From assembly GCA_964556545.1 (NCBI GenBank), contig CAZKWE010000092.1, forward strand, positions 12,925-76,924: a stretch of 64,000 nucleotides of DNA, in the 5' to 3' direction. The position numbers were made by a program, and so were the translations under genes. Of the stretch, positions 35,396 to 43,976 are shown in pieces. The stretch's first letter is position 1. Each line of letters opens with the position of its first letter. The notes beneath the pieces were generated by a model. That model did not search any database. It saw only the letters and a list, made by a program, of their open reading frames with translations, and had not been told where the DNA came from. Source of the stretch: JALSKU01 sp964556545. GTDB lineage: Bacteria > Campylobacterota > Campylobacteria > Campylobacterales > JALSKU01.

Positions 35396-36415
35396 GTGTC
35401 TTACATTACAATAAACAAATCTAACTTTTTTCATAACTTAAATATAATTTCCAAACAAATAGGCGGTATTGAAAAACTTTTTGTTGTCTTAAAAGACAAT
35501 GCCTACGGACATGGGCTGGAAGAGATGGCAAAACTTTCAAAAGAATACGGGGCAACAAGATGTGCTGTAAAAACTTTTAAAGAAGCACTTCGCATACAAA
35601 AATTCTTTAACTACATATTGGTCCTTAGCGACATTCCGCAAGAAAAGATAAATTTTATCGGAACAACCATAAATCATATATCATCTATAGCAAAAATACC
35701 AAAAGGCTCTTTTGTAGAGTTAAAAATTGATACTGGAATGCATAGAAACGGTATAAAAGCAAATGAAATTGGCAATGCACTAAAACTTATAAAACAAAAG
35801 GGGCTGATACTCAAAGGAGTTTTTACACACTTTAGAAGTGCTGATGTCCTAAGTAGTGAATACTTTTGGCAGCGGGAAAATTTCAAAATTATCAAAAGTA
35901 AAATAAAAAATCTTTGCAGGCAACACAAAATGCCAAAGCCTTACTTTCATTCTCATAATTCAGCCGCAATTTTTAGAAATTGTAATTTTAATGAAGATTT
36001 TGCAAGAAGCGGTATAAGCATATACGGATATCACTACTTAAATCCGCCTCTGCAAAATCCTTCTTTAAAACCTGTTCTTTCACTTTGGGCGGAAAAAATG
36101 AGCCAAAGAGAATTGAAAAAGGGAGAAAGAGTAGGATATGGCGGAGTTTTTGAAGCCAAAAAAGATATGATAATCTCAACTTATGATATAGGATACGGGG
36201 ACGGTCTTTTTAGATATAACGGACTTGGCAATTTAAAAATACAAAATGGAAAATCCATACTCGGAAGAGTTTCGATGGATAGTTTTTGTATAGAGGGAAA
36301 TGATGAGAAAGTATGTGTATTTGACAATGCAACATATCTTGCTGATTATTTCAAAACTATTACTTACGAAATAATCACAAATCTTTCACCATATATAAAA
36401 AGAATTATTGTTTAA
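35396..36415 (+). CDS. alr: Alanine racemase
   Basis: 339 residues. The PLP lysine is in VVLKDNAYGHGL (about residue 33) and the C-terminal domain has GYGGVFEA and GRVSMDSFCIEG. It makes D-alanine for peptidoglycan. The start is GTG at 35396. The protein is shorter than the usual 360-370 residues, mostly in the C-terminal beta-domain, but the active-site motifs are present. Confidence 0.88.
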   Translation: MSYITINKSNFFHNLNIISKQIGGIEKLFVVLKDNAYGHGLEEMAKLSKEYGATRCAVKTFKEALRIQKFFNYILVLSDIPQEKINFIGTTINHISSIAKIPKGSFVELKIDTGMHRNGIKANEIGNALKLIKQKGLILKGVFTHFRSADVLSSEYFWQRENFKIIKSKIKNLCRQHKMPKPYFHSHNSAAIFRNCNFNEDFARSGISIYGYHYLNPPLQNPSLKPVLSLWAEKMSQRELKKGERVGYGGVFEAKKDMIISTYDIGYGDGLFRYNGLGNLKIQNGKSILGRVSMDSFCIEGNDEKVCVFDNATYLADYFKTITYEIITNLSPYIKRIIV

Positions 36416-36450
36416 AAGTGTAAAATTTTTCTTGCAAAATCTTATACTTT
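36415..36450. terminator. Imperfect hairpin between convergent alr and htpX
   Basis: An AT-rich stem of about 14 bp with one or two mismatches (AAAGTGTAAAATTTT against AAAATCTTATACTTT) fills the gap between the two convergent genes and could terminate both. Confidence 0.4.
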
Positions 36451-36453
36451 ATT

Positions 36454-37371
36454 TTAATTATCTTTAAAAAAATCTTCTATCGTTTTTGAATACTCCTCTT
36501 TTTGGGAAATTTTGCCATGTATCTCATATTTCAATTCTTCAAGTCTTTTGATTCTATCTTGAGTGCTTGGGTGAGTTGCAAAAAGTGAAGCAAAAGATAT
36601 GTCTTTGCCTGCAAACGGATTTACTATGAACATATGGGATGTCTCTTCGGTAGCACCGCGAACAATACCTTCTTTGTTATAATTTTCAAGTTTTACAAGT
36701 GCGCTTTGAAGCCACTCGGGATGGCCTGTCAATTTTGCTGCTCCGGCATCTGCTTCATATTCTCTGCTTCTGCTTATAGCCATTTGGATAACAGAAGCGG
36801 CTATGGGTAAAAGTATGGCAAGAAGTATCATTACAAAAGGATTTGAGCCTCTCTCGTCATCTCTTCCGCCGCCAAATATCGCTCCCCACTGCATTATATT
36901 TGCTATCCACGCAATGGCTCCTGCTATGGTGGCGGCAATAGTACCGGTAAGTATATCATAATGCCTTACATGGCTTAATTCATGAGCCAAAACTCCCTCT
37001 ATCTCTTCTTCGCTTAAAAGATCAAGTATCCCCTCAGTTACCGCTACTGCGGCATGAGAAGGATTTCGTCCTGTTGCAAAGGCATTTGGAATCTTATCCG
37101 GAATAATATAAACTTTCGGCATGGGAAGTCCGGCTTTTTTTGCAAGTTTTTTAACAATGGCATAAAGACCGGGTGCACTTTTTTCATCTACCTCAACTGC
37201 ATTATAGTGGGCTAAAACCATTTTGTCAGAGTAAAAATAACTAACAAAATTCATAAGCCCCACTACGACAAGTGCAAAAAACATACCGCTTTGCCCGCCA
37301 AAAAATGCACCTATCCACATAAACAAGAGTGTAAGACAAAACATTAACAAAAAAGTTTTTAACTTTTCCAT
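36454..37371 (-). CDS. htpX: HtpX membrane metalloprotease
   Basis: 305 residues with two N-terminal TM segments, the zinc motif HELSH in GVLAHELSHVRHYD (about residue 131), two further TM segments, and the third-ligand region SREYEADAGAAKLTG. It degrades misfolded inner-membrane proteins. The length is slightly above the usual 285-295. It directly follows the gene at 37372. Confidence 0.92.
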   Translation of the reverse strand: MEKLKTFLLMFCLTLLFMWIGAFFGGQSGMFFALVVVGLMNFVSYFYSDKMVLAHYNAVEVDEKSAPGLYAIVKKLAKKAGLPMPKVYIIPDKIPNAFATGRNPSHAAVAVTEGILDLLSEEEIEGVLAHELSHVRHYDILTGTIAATIAGAIAWIANIMQWGAIFGGGRDDERGSNPFVMILLAILLPIAASVIQMAISRSREYEADAGAAKLTGHPEWLQSALVKLENYNKEGIVRGATEETSHMFIVNPFAGKDISFASLFATHPSTQDRIKRLEELKYEIHGKISQKEEYSKTIEDFFKDN

Positions 37372-37740
37372 TTAATTCTCCTTTTGATACACTACCCCGT
37401 CAATTCCTTTAAATACTGCCCATTCAAGCTCTTCATCATTTTTTACCGGCAGTATAATTTTCATATCAAACATATATTCATTTGCAATATTTTGAGCATC
37501 TTTTGCAAATTCTCTCTTTACAAATGCAAAATCACACTCCAAAGCATTGGCATAAACCAACTCTTTTATGGTTTTTACTCTCATTGCATATGACACATTG
37601 TTTGTTTTGCAATATTTAGCAATTTTTATATCATAATCAAATAAAACAGTTGAGTTTGAAGGGGTTGATTTTATATCTTCTATCGTTATTATTTCAAAAA
37701 AAGGTAAATGATCATTAAATATATCTCCGAATATCAGCAT
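37372..37740 (-). CDS. Conserved-type hypothetical protein
   Basis: 122 residues, cytosolic, with an alpha/beta pattern (TVLFDYDIKIAKYCKTNNVSYAMRV; IANEYMFDMKIILPVKND shown only in part). The look is of a small Rossmann-like or glycerophosphodiesterase-like half-domain. No catalytic motif is recognised. It is tightly packed between htpX and a small zinc-ribbon protein, in the same direction as rsmG, suggesting one operon. Confidence 0.6.
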   Translation of the reverse strand: MLIFGDIFNDHLPFFEIITIEDIKSTPSNSTVLFDYDIKIAKYCKTNNVSYAMRVKTIKELVYANALECDFAFVKREFAKDAQNIANEYMFDMKIILPVKNDEELEWAVFKGIDGVVYQKEN

Positions 37741-37741
37741 T

Positions 37742-37969
37742 TTATCCCTTTGTCATGCACTCTTTGGAACAGTAGAATTTTCCATTTTTTATAAAAGCTT
37801 CTTTTGAAGATATAAAAGTTCCGCATTCACAACACTCAACCATCTCTTCGCTATCATTATCATCTTTTTTGAAAGATTTGCTATCTTTTGATGCTATATT
37901 TTTTTCTTTAAAAAACAGTATATAGACCGCATAGACAATCACACCGAAAATTAACCATTTTAATATCAT
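37742..37969 (-). CDS. PP0621-family zinc-ribbon membrane protein
   Basis: 75 residues: one N-terminal TM helix (about 4-20), a charged linker, and a C-terminal metal-binding knuckle MVECCECGTFISSKEAF with YCSKEC. Small proteins of this type are uncharacterised. It overlaps the rsmG stop by 1 nt and is likely co-translated. Confidence 0.75.
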   Translation of the reverse strand: MILKWLIFGVIVYAVYILFFKEKNIASKDSKSFKKDDNDSEEMVECCECGTFISSKEAFIKNGKFYCSKECMTKG

Positions 37970-38511
37970 TACACACCTTTTATATAAATATATCTTCTGT
38001 TATTGTTTTGTATCATATCATATTTTATATTATCCAACTCTTTTGTGACACTACTTCCTTTGTAAAGAAGAAGTTTTGTTTTTTTATTCAAAAAATTTTT
38101 TGAAAGCTTTAACAATACATTGGTATCCGTTACCGCCCTTGAAACTATCAAATCCACAAAAAACACTTCGCACTCTTCTACTCTTTTGCTTAAAACAGTT
38201 ACATTTTTCAACTCAAGTCTGCTTTTTGCCAAATGCAAAAAAGAACTTTTTTTCTTTATGGGTTCAAGCAAAGTTACTTTTTTTTCAGGATAAAAAAGAG
38301 CTATGATAAGCCCGGGAAATCCTGCTCCGCTTCCTATATCAAGGATATTTTGATGATTTTTCAAAAATTTTACAGGATAAATACTGTCTTTAATATATTT
38401 TACAATATCTTCTTTACTCTTAACTCCGCTGATATTGTGGACTTTATTGTATGAAAGCAAAAGTTCGCAAAAAATATCTATCTTTTCGTCAAGCTTTATA
38501 TCGGTTATCAA
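37969..38511 (-). CDS. rsmG: 16S rRNA (guanine527-N7)-methyltransferase RsmG
   Basis: 180 residues with the SAM-binding motif ILDIGSGAGFPGLIIAL (about residue 60) and VTLLEPIKKKSSFLHL and VISRAV-like VDLIVSRAV. It methylates G527 of 16S rRNA. The start is TTG at 38511 with AGAGG six nt upstream. The 274-bp inverted-repeat element begins 16 nt before this start, just outside the ribosome site. Confidence 0.93.
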   Translation of the reverse strand: MITDIKLDEKIDIFCELLLSYNKVHNISGVKSKEDIVKYIKDSIYPVKFLKNHQNILDIGSGAGFPGLIIALFYPEKKVTLLEPIKKKSSFLHLAKSRLELKNVTVLSKRVEECEVFFVDLIVSRAVTDTNVLLKLSKNFLNKKTKLLLYKGSSVTKELDNIKYDMIQNNNRRYIYIKGV

Positions 38512-38526
38512 TTCTCACCTCTTTTT

Positions 38527-38800
38527 TAAGTACTCAACCAAAAGAAACCCCGATTAATAGAAGCTCAAAAAAGCTGCATTTACAAGGTGAAAAACTCGCA
38601 GTCGTATTTGTTATACTTCAAGAGTTTTGAGCGTTGTAAATGCAATTTTTTTGAGCTTCCCTTCGGGCACAAAGATAACGGCACGATTACAATGCTCAGA
38701 TTTGCTTGAATTACCTACGGGTAGTCCTGCACAAATCTGCTTCGTACTCATACCGTTCTTTTTATGCTATTAATCGGGGTTTCTTTTGGTTGGGTACTTA
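38527..38800. mobile_element. 274-bp MITE-like element with 34-bp terminal inverted repeats
   Basis: Left end 38527-38560 and right end 38767-38800 are inverted copies with 33 of 34 identical bases. Inside is a second inverted pair (38561-38585 with 38634-38658, 23/25), a nested AAAACTC/GAGTTTT pair, and a right-half stem (CAGATTTG 38697-38704 with 38732-38739). No ORF of size is present. It fills the whole rsmG/ribA gap, and its right end supplies the ribA stop codon. It could be a MITE or a strongly structured repeat RNA. Confidence 0.7.
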
Positions 38801-39364
38801 TAGCAAATGACCCATTTTCTCTTTTTTTGTCTTAAGATACTCTTTGTTATATCTGTTTGACTCCATTATGATAGGTACTCTTTCGGTAATTTCTATATCT
38901 TTTAAACTTTCTATCTTTTTTGGATTGTTTGTTAAAAGTTTAATTTTTCCGATACCAAAATAATTCAATACAAATTCAACCATTTCATAACTTCTTTCAT
39001 CATCACTAAAACCAAGTTGATGATTGGCTTCAACCGTATCGTAACCGCTATCTTGCAAGGCATAGGCATTTACCTTGTTTAGCAAACCTATATTTCTTCC
39101 TTCCTGCCTTAGATATATAACCAACCCCCCATCTCGTGCAATCTTTTTTAATGAATATTCAAGCTGATCTCTACAATCACACTTCAGGCTTCCTATGGCA
39201 TCTCCGGTCAAACACTCGCTATGTACTCTAACAAGAGGAGTATCACCAAAAGGCTCTTTAAATATAACCAAATGCTCTTTTTCCCTCTGCTTAAAAGCTA
39301 TTATCTTAAATATGCCGAATCTCGTCGGAAGATTTGCCCGTTTTGAAACTTTTATATCTTTCAT
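38798..39364 (-). CDS. ribA: GTP cyclohydrolase II
   Basis: 188 residues with the zinc site CLTGDAIGSLKCDC (about residue 51) and the GTP-handling RQEGRNIGLLNKVNAYALQD. It opens GTP to start riboflavin synthesis. No DHBP synthase (RibB) domain is fused. The stop codon lies within the end of the repeat element at 38767-38800. Confidence 0.94.
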   Translation of the reverse strand: MKDIKVSKRANLPTRFGIFKIIAFKQREKEHLVIFKEPFGDTPLVRVHSECLTGDAIGSLKCDCRDQLEYSLKKIARDGGLVIYLRQEGRNIGLLNKVNAYALQDSGYDTVEANHQLGFSDDERSYEMVEFVLNYFGIGKIKLLTNNPKKIESLKDIEITERVPIIMESNRYNKEYLKTKKEKMGHLL

Positions 39365-39424
39365 CTTTTTTTATACTCTTTTTTGTTAAAATGTTTGCAA
39401 TTTTATCTAAAATAAGGAAAAAAG

Positions 39425-40393
39425 ATGTTTAAGAGATTTAGAAGATTAAGAATTAATGAAAATTTAAGAAATCTTGTTGCCGAGACAAAACTTGATACAA
39501 ATGATTTTATATATCCGCTTTTTATAAAACCGGGGACCGGAATAAAAAAAGAGATAGACTCAATGCCGGGAGTTTATCAAATGAGTATTGACAATATCCT
39601 AAAAGAGTGCAAAGAGTTGCAAAAACTGGGATTGAAATCAATCATACTTTTCGGAATTCCGGAAGTTAAAGATTCTATAGGAAGTGATGCTTTATGCGAT
39701 CACGGCATTATGGCAACTGCTATAAAAGAGATCAAAAAAGCTTATGCGGATATGTTTGTTATAACAGACCTTTGTTTTTGCGAATACACCGACCATGGAC
39801 ATTGCGGCATACTTGATATGCAAAATAAAACAGTTGATAACGATAAAACATTAAAAATCTTAGGTGAACAAGCGATCATACATGCAAAAGCAGGAGCCGA
39901 CATGATAGCGCCAAGCGGTATGATGGACGGTATGATAAGTGCTATCAGAGAATCTTTGGACAAGGCCGGCTTCATAAATCTTCCCATTATGAGTTATTCT
40001 ACCAAATTTGCAAGCTCATATTATGGTCCCTTTAGAGATGTCGCCGAATCTGCTCCGAGTTTTGGAGACAGAAGAAGTTACCAAATGAATCCTGCCAACA
40101 GAAGAGAAGCTATAAATGAATCTCTTGAAGATGAAAAAGAGGGAGCGGACATACTGATGGTAAAACCTGCACTTGCTTATATGGATATTATAAGAGATAT
40201 AAGAGAAAAAACACTTTTACCCTTAGCTGTTTATAATGTGAGCGGAGAATATTCGATGCTTAAAATGGCCGGAAAAATGGGGCTTATTGATTATGAAAAA
40301 GTTATGATGGAAACTCTTACAGGGTTTAAAAGAGCCGGAGCTGATATTATCATAACTTACCATGCCAAAGAGGCTGCAACAATCTTAAGCTGA
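39425..40393 (+). CDS. hemB: Delta-aminolevulinic acid dehydratase (porphobilinogen synthase)
   Basis: 322 residues with the zinc-cysteine segment TDLCFCEYTDHGHCGI (about residue 118), the Schiff-base lysine region MVKPALAYMDIIRDI (about 250) and PIMSYSTKFASSYYGPFRDV. It condenses two ALA molecules to porphobilinogen in haem synthesis. The presence of hemN downstream and cytochrome genes nearby agrees. The gene order ribA-hemB-argF-hemN is conserved in Campylobacter, as I recall. Confidence 0.95.
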   Translation: MFKRFRRLRINENLRNLVAETKLDTNDFIYPLFIKPGTGIKKEIDSMPGVYQMSIDNILKECKELQKLGLKSIILFGIPEVKDSIGSDALCDHGIMATAIKEIKKAYADMFVITDLCFCEYTDHGHCGILDMQNKTVDNDKTLKILGEQAIIHAKAGADMIAPSGMMDGMISAIRESLDKAGFINLPIMSYSTKFASSYYGPFRDVAESAPSFGDRRSYQMNPANRREAINESLEDEKEGADILMVKPALAYMDIIRDIREKTLLPLAVYNVSGEYSMLKMAGKMGLIDYEKVMMETLTGFKRAGADIIITYHAKEAATILS

Positions 40394-40505
40394 CTTGTTT
40401 TTATGCAACTTTTTGTATTTTGCATAAAGTGTATCTCTATCAGCCCCATATAATCCATAGCAACTTTTTTTATATAAATTTGTTGCTATGGAACAAATCT
40501 AAACT

Positions 40506-41024
40506 TTAGTAGAGTTTATAAAATTCATCAAGAAGAGTATCTATACTCAAGTCATGCTCTTCCAAAAGATTTGTAAGATATTTTTCACTACCTGTCATAC
40601 CTTCACTCTTTTCTATCTCAACAAGTTTTTTGTATATAGGCAAAAGTACATCGGTTATCTTTTTTGAAATTGTTTTTCTATAAGCCACATAACCTGTAAT
40701 TTCACCGCTGTTTATATCTTTTTTAAAATCAAAATGTGTAAAAACCCAATAGTATCTTCCATCTTTTGCCAGATTTTTTACTGCAAGATTTATATTTTGT
40801 CCGTTTTTTAACCTGTCCCAAAGGATTTTAAAGGCAATTTTCGGCATATCAGGATGCCTTACTATACTATGAGGCTGACCTATAAGTTCCTCTTTGGAAT
40901 ATCTTGAAATTTCTGCAAAGTAGTCATTGCAGTCGGTAATCACACCTTTTAAATCCGTACTGCTTTCAATGTATTTGGTATTATCAAGTATAATTTCTTC
41001 ATCAATCGGCTCAGGTCTTTTCAT
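40506..41024 (-). CDS. PAS-domain protein, Aer/CetB-like
   Basis: 172 residues: a PAS domain at about 10-125 with GVITDCNDYFAEISRYSKEE, the IVRHPDMPKIAFKILWD segment and YWVFTHFDF, then a helical tail. The PHSIVRHPDMP motif is typical of Aer/CetB-type redox-sensing PAS proteins that bind FAD. No output or TM domain is present, so it would signal through a partner. It stands alone between hemB and argF, breaking the otherwise conserved gene order. Confidence 0.8.
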   Translation of the reverse strand: MKRPEPIDEEIILDNTKYIESSTDLKGVITDCNDYFAEISRYSKEELIGQPHSIVRHPDMPKIAFKILWDRLKNGQNINLAVKNLAKDGRYYWVFTHFDFKKDINSGEITGYVAYRKTISKKITDVLLPIYKKLVEIEKSEGMTGSEKYLTNLLEEHDLSIDTLLDEFYKLY

Positions 41025-41162
41025 TTGTTATCCTTAAAAATTTTTTTGTATTATAGCAAAAGATGCTTACAAAAATGATTATTTTCATCTTTAACTTTTA
41101 TTATCAACTTTTTTTTATATAATTTTAGGTAGTATATTATCTTTTTTAAAAAGGATACAATA

Positions 41163-42086
41163 ATGAGACACTTTCTTACACTTGATGATTTTACAAAAGA
41201 TGAGTTAAATGAGATAGTAGATATCGCGTTGAAGATAAAAAATGAGATAAAAAACGGTAACATAGTACACAGAATGAAAGATAAAAGTTTGGCAATGATT
41301 TTTGAAAAGTCAAGCACAAGAACAAGAGTCAGTTTTGAAGTAGGCATGACTCAGCTTGGAGGTCATGCATTGTTTCTAAGCTCCCGTGATACCCAACTTG
41401 GACGAGGAGAGCCTATAAAAGATACTGCCAGAGTTATAAGCCGTATGGTAGATATGGTTATGATAAGAACTTTCAAACAAAGCGATATTGAGGAATTTGC
41501 CGCTTTTTCCAAAGTTCCTGTCATAAACGGTTTGACTGATGAATTTCATCCCGTTCAACTTATGGCGGACTGGATGACTATGAAAGAGTATGCAAAAGAT
41601 AAAAATCCAAAAGTAGCCTATATCGGAGATGGAAACAATATGGCTCACTCATGGCTTATGTTGGCATCTAAAATGGGATTTGAGATTAGGATTGCCACTC
41701 CGAAAGGATACGAAGTAAATGAAGCAATTTTAAACAAAGCATTAAAAAATTCTAAAATAAGCAAAGCAAAAATATCCATTGGAAACAATCCTGTCGAAGC
41801 TGTAATGGGAGTTGATGTTGTCACTACCGATACTTGGGCATCAATGGGACAAGAAGATGAAAAAAAACAAAGAGAGCTTGACTTTCAAGGATACAAAGTG
41901 GATACAAATTTAATGCAAAATGCAAAAAAAGATGCTATATTTTTACACTGTCTTCCGGCATACAGAGAACAGGAAGTCAGCGAAAGTGTCCTTGAAAGCA
42001 AACAAAGTGTTATTTTTGAAGAAGCGGAAAACAGACTGCATATCCAAAAGGGTATAATGGTTTGGCTTGATGCTCACAGGAGTTAA
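41163..42086 (+). CDS. argF: Ornithine carbamoyltransferase
   Basis: 307 residues with the carbamoyl phosphate motif SSTRTRVSFEVGMTQLGG (about residue 47), GLTDEFHPVQLMAD and the ornithine-site HCLPAYREQEV near 260. It makes citrulline for arginine. The length is typical. The following gene starts 4 nt downstream. Confidence 0.94.
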   Translation: MRHFLTLDDFTKDELNEIVDIALKIKNEIKNGNIVHRMKDKSLAMIFEKSSTRTRVSFEVGMTQLGGHALFLSSRDTQLGRGEPIKDTARVISRMVDMVMIRTFKQSDIEEFAAFSKVPVINGLTDEFHPVQLMADWMTMKEYAKDKNPKVAYIGDGNNMAHSWLMLASKMGFEIRIATPKGYEVNEAILNKALKNSKISKAKISIGNNPVEAVMGVDVVTTDTWASMGQEDEKKQRELDFQGYKVDTNLMQNAKKDAIFLHCLPAYREQEVSESVLESKQSVIFEEAENRLHIQKGIMVWLDAHRS

Positions 42087-42090
42087 CAAT

Positions 42091-42591
42091 ATGGATGACA
42101 ATAAAAAAGTACAAAATGCCATAGACAAGATAAAAATACTTTCAAAAAAAATCGGTATGGATAACAATCAGGAAAAAACTATACTGAACTTAGAAGATAC
42201 CGATAATCCCGAGAGAAAACTTCTTACTCTTCAAAGCGGAACTTGGGAAAATGATGAGCCATGGTTCGTTATAGATAAAAACGGAAAAATTCATACAATG
42301 CTTTCTTTGGATACACTTTTACAACTCATAAAATCTCTCAGAATAGCCCAGGAAGAAAATTTCAATTTAAAACTTGAAAAAAGTATTTGGCAAAATGTTC
42401 CTATAGATTTTCAGGATGTCTGGATAGTAGCAATGGATGAGATAAAAAAAGAGTTGGCAAAATCAAAAGATAAAAAGTCATTCGGAATTGATATAGACAA
42501 AATTGTAAAAGATATAAAAAAGAAATATCCAAATCTATTTTTAAATCTTGATAGATACTTGTCTCAAACAAATCAAGAGGATATAATATGA
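42091..42591 (+). CDS. Conserved Campylobacterota protein between argF and hemN
   Basis: About 166 residues, acidic-basic mixed, cytosolic, no recognised domain; contains NPERKLLTLQSGTWENDEPW and LDTLLQLIKSLRIAQEENF. The start at 42091 is preferred over an in-frame upstream TTG because CAGGAG is well placed for it. It overlaps hemN by 4 nt. A hypothetical gene occupies the same place in Campylobacter, from memory, so a role tied to haem or arginine synthesis is possible but unknown. Confidence 0.75.
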   Translation: MDDNKKVQNAIDKIKILSKKIGMDNNQEKTILNLEDTDNPERKLLTLQSGTWENDEPWFVIDKNGKIHTMLSLDTLLQLIKSLRIAQEENFNLKLEKSIWQNVPIDFQDVWIVAMDEIKKELAKSKDKKSFGIDIDKIVKDIKKKYPNLFLNLDRYLSQTNQEDII

Positions 42592-43976
42592 GTAAAAATA
42601 GCACTATTGAGATAAATTTTGATAAATTTTCCAAGTATTCAAAACCGGGTCCAAGATATACAAGTTATCCTACGGCACCGGAATTCAATGAAAATTTTGA
42701 TGAAAAAGCTTATATCGAAGAATTGCAAAGGCAGGATAAAAATAGACCTTTGTCTTTATATTTTCATCTTCCATTTTGCAGGTCTGCATGCTATTTTTGC
42801 GGATGCAATGTAGTTTATACTTCCAAAGAAGATAAAAAAACAAGATATATCTCATATCTTAAAAAAGAACTTGCAATTCTAAGCAGATACCTTGATATGC
42901 ACAGAAATGTCATACAGCTGCATTTTGGCGGAGGAACTCCTACATTTTTTGACGACAAACAGTTGGATGAAATTATAACTCTTATAAAAAGCTATTTTAA
43001 AAACTTTACTCAGGATGCAGAGATAAGTTGCGAAATTGACCCGAGATATTTAACCCGGGATCAACTAAATGTACTTGTCAAAGGCGGTTTTAACCGTATA
43101 AGTTTCGGAGTGCAAGACTTTGACGCAAAAGTTCAAGAAGCCGTACACCGAATCCAACCATACGAAGTAACACAAAATACAGTTAAAATGGCAAGAGAAA
43201 TGAATATAACATCAATAAATATGGATTTGATATACGGTTTACCGTATCAAACTTTAGATACTTTTAAAACTACACTTGAAAAAGCTCTAACTCTAAACCC
43301 TGACAGATTTGCCATATTTAATTATGCTCATGTTCCATGGATGAAAAAAACTATGAGAAAAATTGATGAAACTACTCTTCCAAAACCCGGCACAAAACTT
43401 GAGATACTAAAATACACCATTGATTATCTAACTTCCAACGGCTATAAAATGATAGGCATGGATCACTTTGCAAAACCAAGTGATGAACTTTTTAAAGCTA
43501 TAGAAAAAGGTGAACTTCACAGAAATTTTCAAGGATACACCACAAAAGGCGGAGCTGATTTGATTGGTGTCGGATTGACCAGTATCGGGGAGGGGGTATC
43601 ATATTATGTTCAAAATCAAAAAGATATGAAAGCATATGAAAAGGCGATAGACGAAGGGAAACTGCCTGTTTGCAGAGGTATCAAGTTAAATCAAGATGAT
43701 ATTATACGAAAGGCTGTTATCATGGAGCTTATGGCAAACTTTAAGCTTGATATAAAACGGGTGGAAAATGAGTTTCATATAGATTTTAAAGAGTATTTCA
43801 GTGATGCTTTAAATGATTTGAAAGATTATGAAAACGAGGGACTTTTAAGCATAGATGACGAGTCTATAAAAGTAAGTCCTACCGGAGCAATGCTTATAAG
43901 AAACATATCTATGCCTTTTGATGCATACCTTAAAAAGATACCGGAAAACAAAAGAAGGTTTAGCAAAACAGTATGA
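42588..43976 (+). CDS. hemN: Oxygen-independent coproporphyrinogen III dehydrogenase
   Basis: 462 residues, radical-SAM enzyme with the cluster motif FCRSACYFCGC (about residue 61-71), LHFGGGTPTFF and the HemN N-terminal GPRYTSYPTAPEF. It converts coproporphyrinogen III to protoporphyrinogen IX without oxygen, suiting an anaerobic or microaerobic respirer. It overlaps both neighbours by 4 nt. Confidence 0.95.
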   Translation: MSKNSTIEINFDKFSKYSKPGPRYTSYPTAPEFNENFDEKAYIEELQRQDKNRPLSLYFHLPFCRSACYFCGCNVVYTSKEDKKTRYISYLKKELAILSRYLDMHRNVIQLHFGGGTPTFFDDKQLDEIITLIKSYFKNFTQDAEISCEIDPRYLTRDQLNVLVKGGFNRISFGVQDFDAKVQEAVHRIQPYEVTQNTVKMAREMNITSINMDLIYGLPYQTLDTFKTTLEKALTLNPDRFAIFNYAHVPWMKKTMRKIDETTLPKPGTKLEILKYTIDYLTSNGYKMIGMDHFAKPSDELFKAIEKGELHRNFQGYTTKGGADLIGVGLTSIGEGVSYYVQNQKDMKAYEKAIDEGKLPVCRGIKLNQDDIIRKAVIMELMANFKLDIKRVENEFHIDFKEYFSDALNDLKDYENEGLLSIDDESIKVSPTGAMLIRNISMPFDAYLKKIPENKRRFSKTV

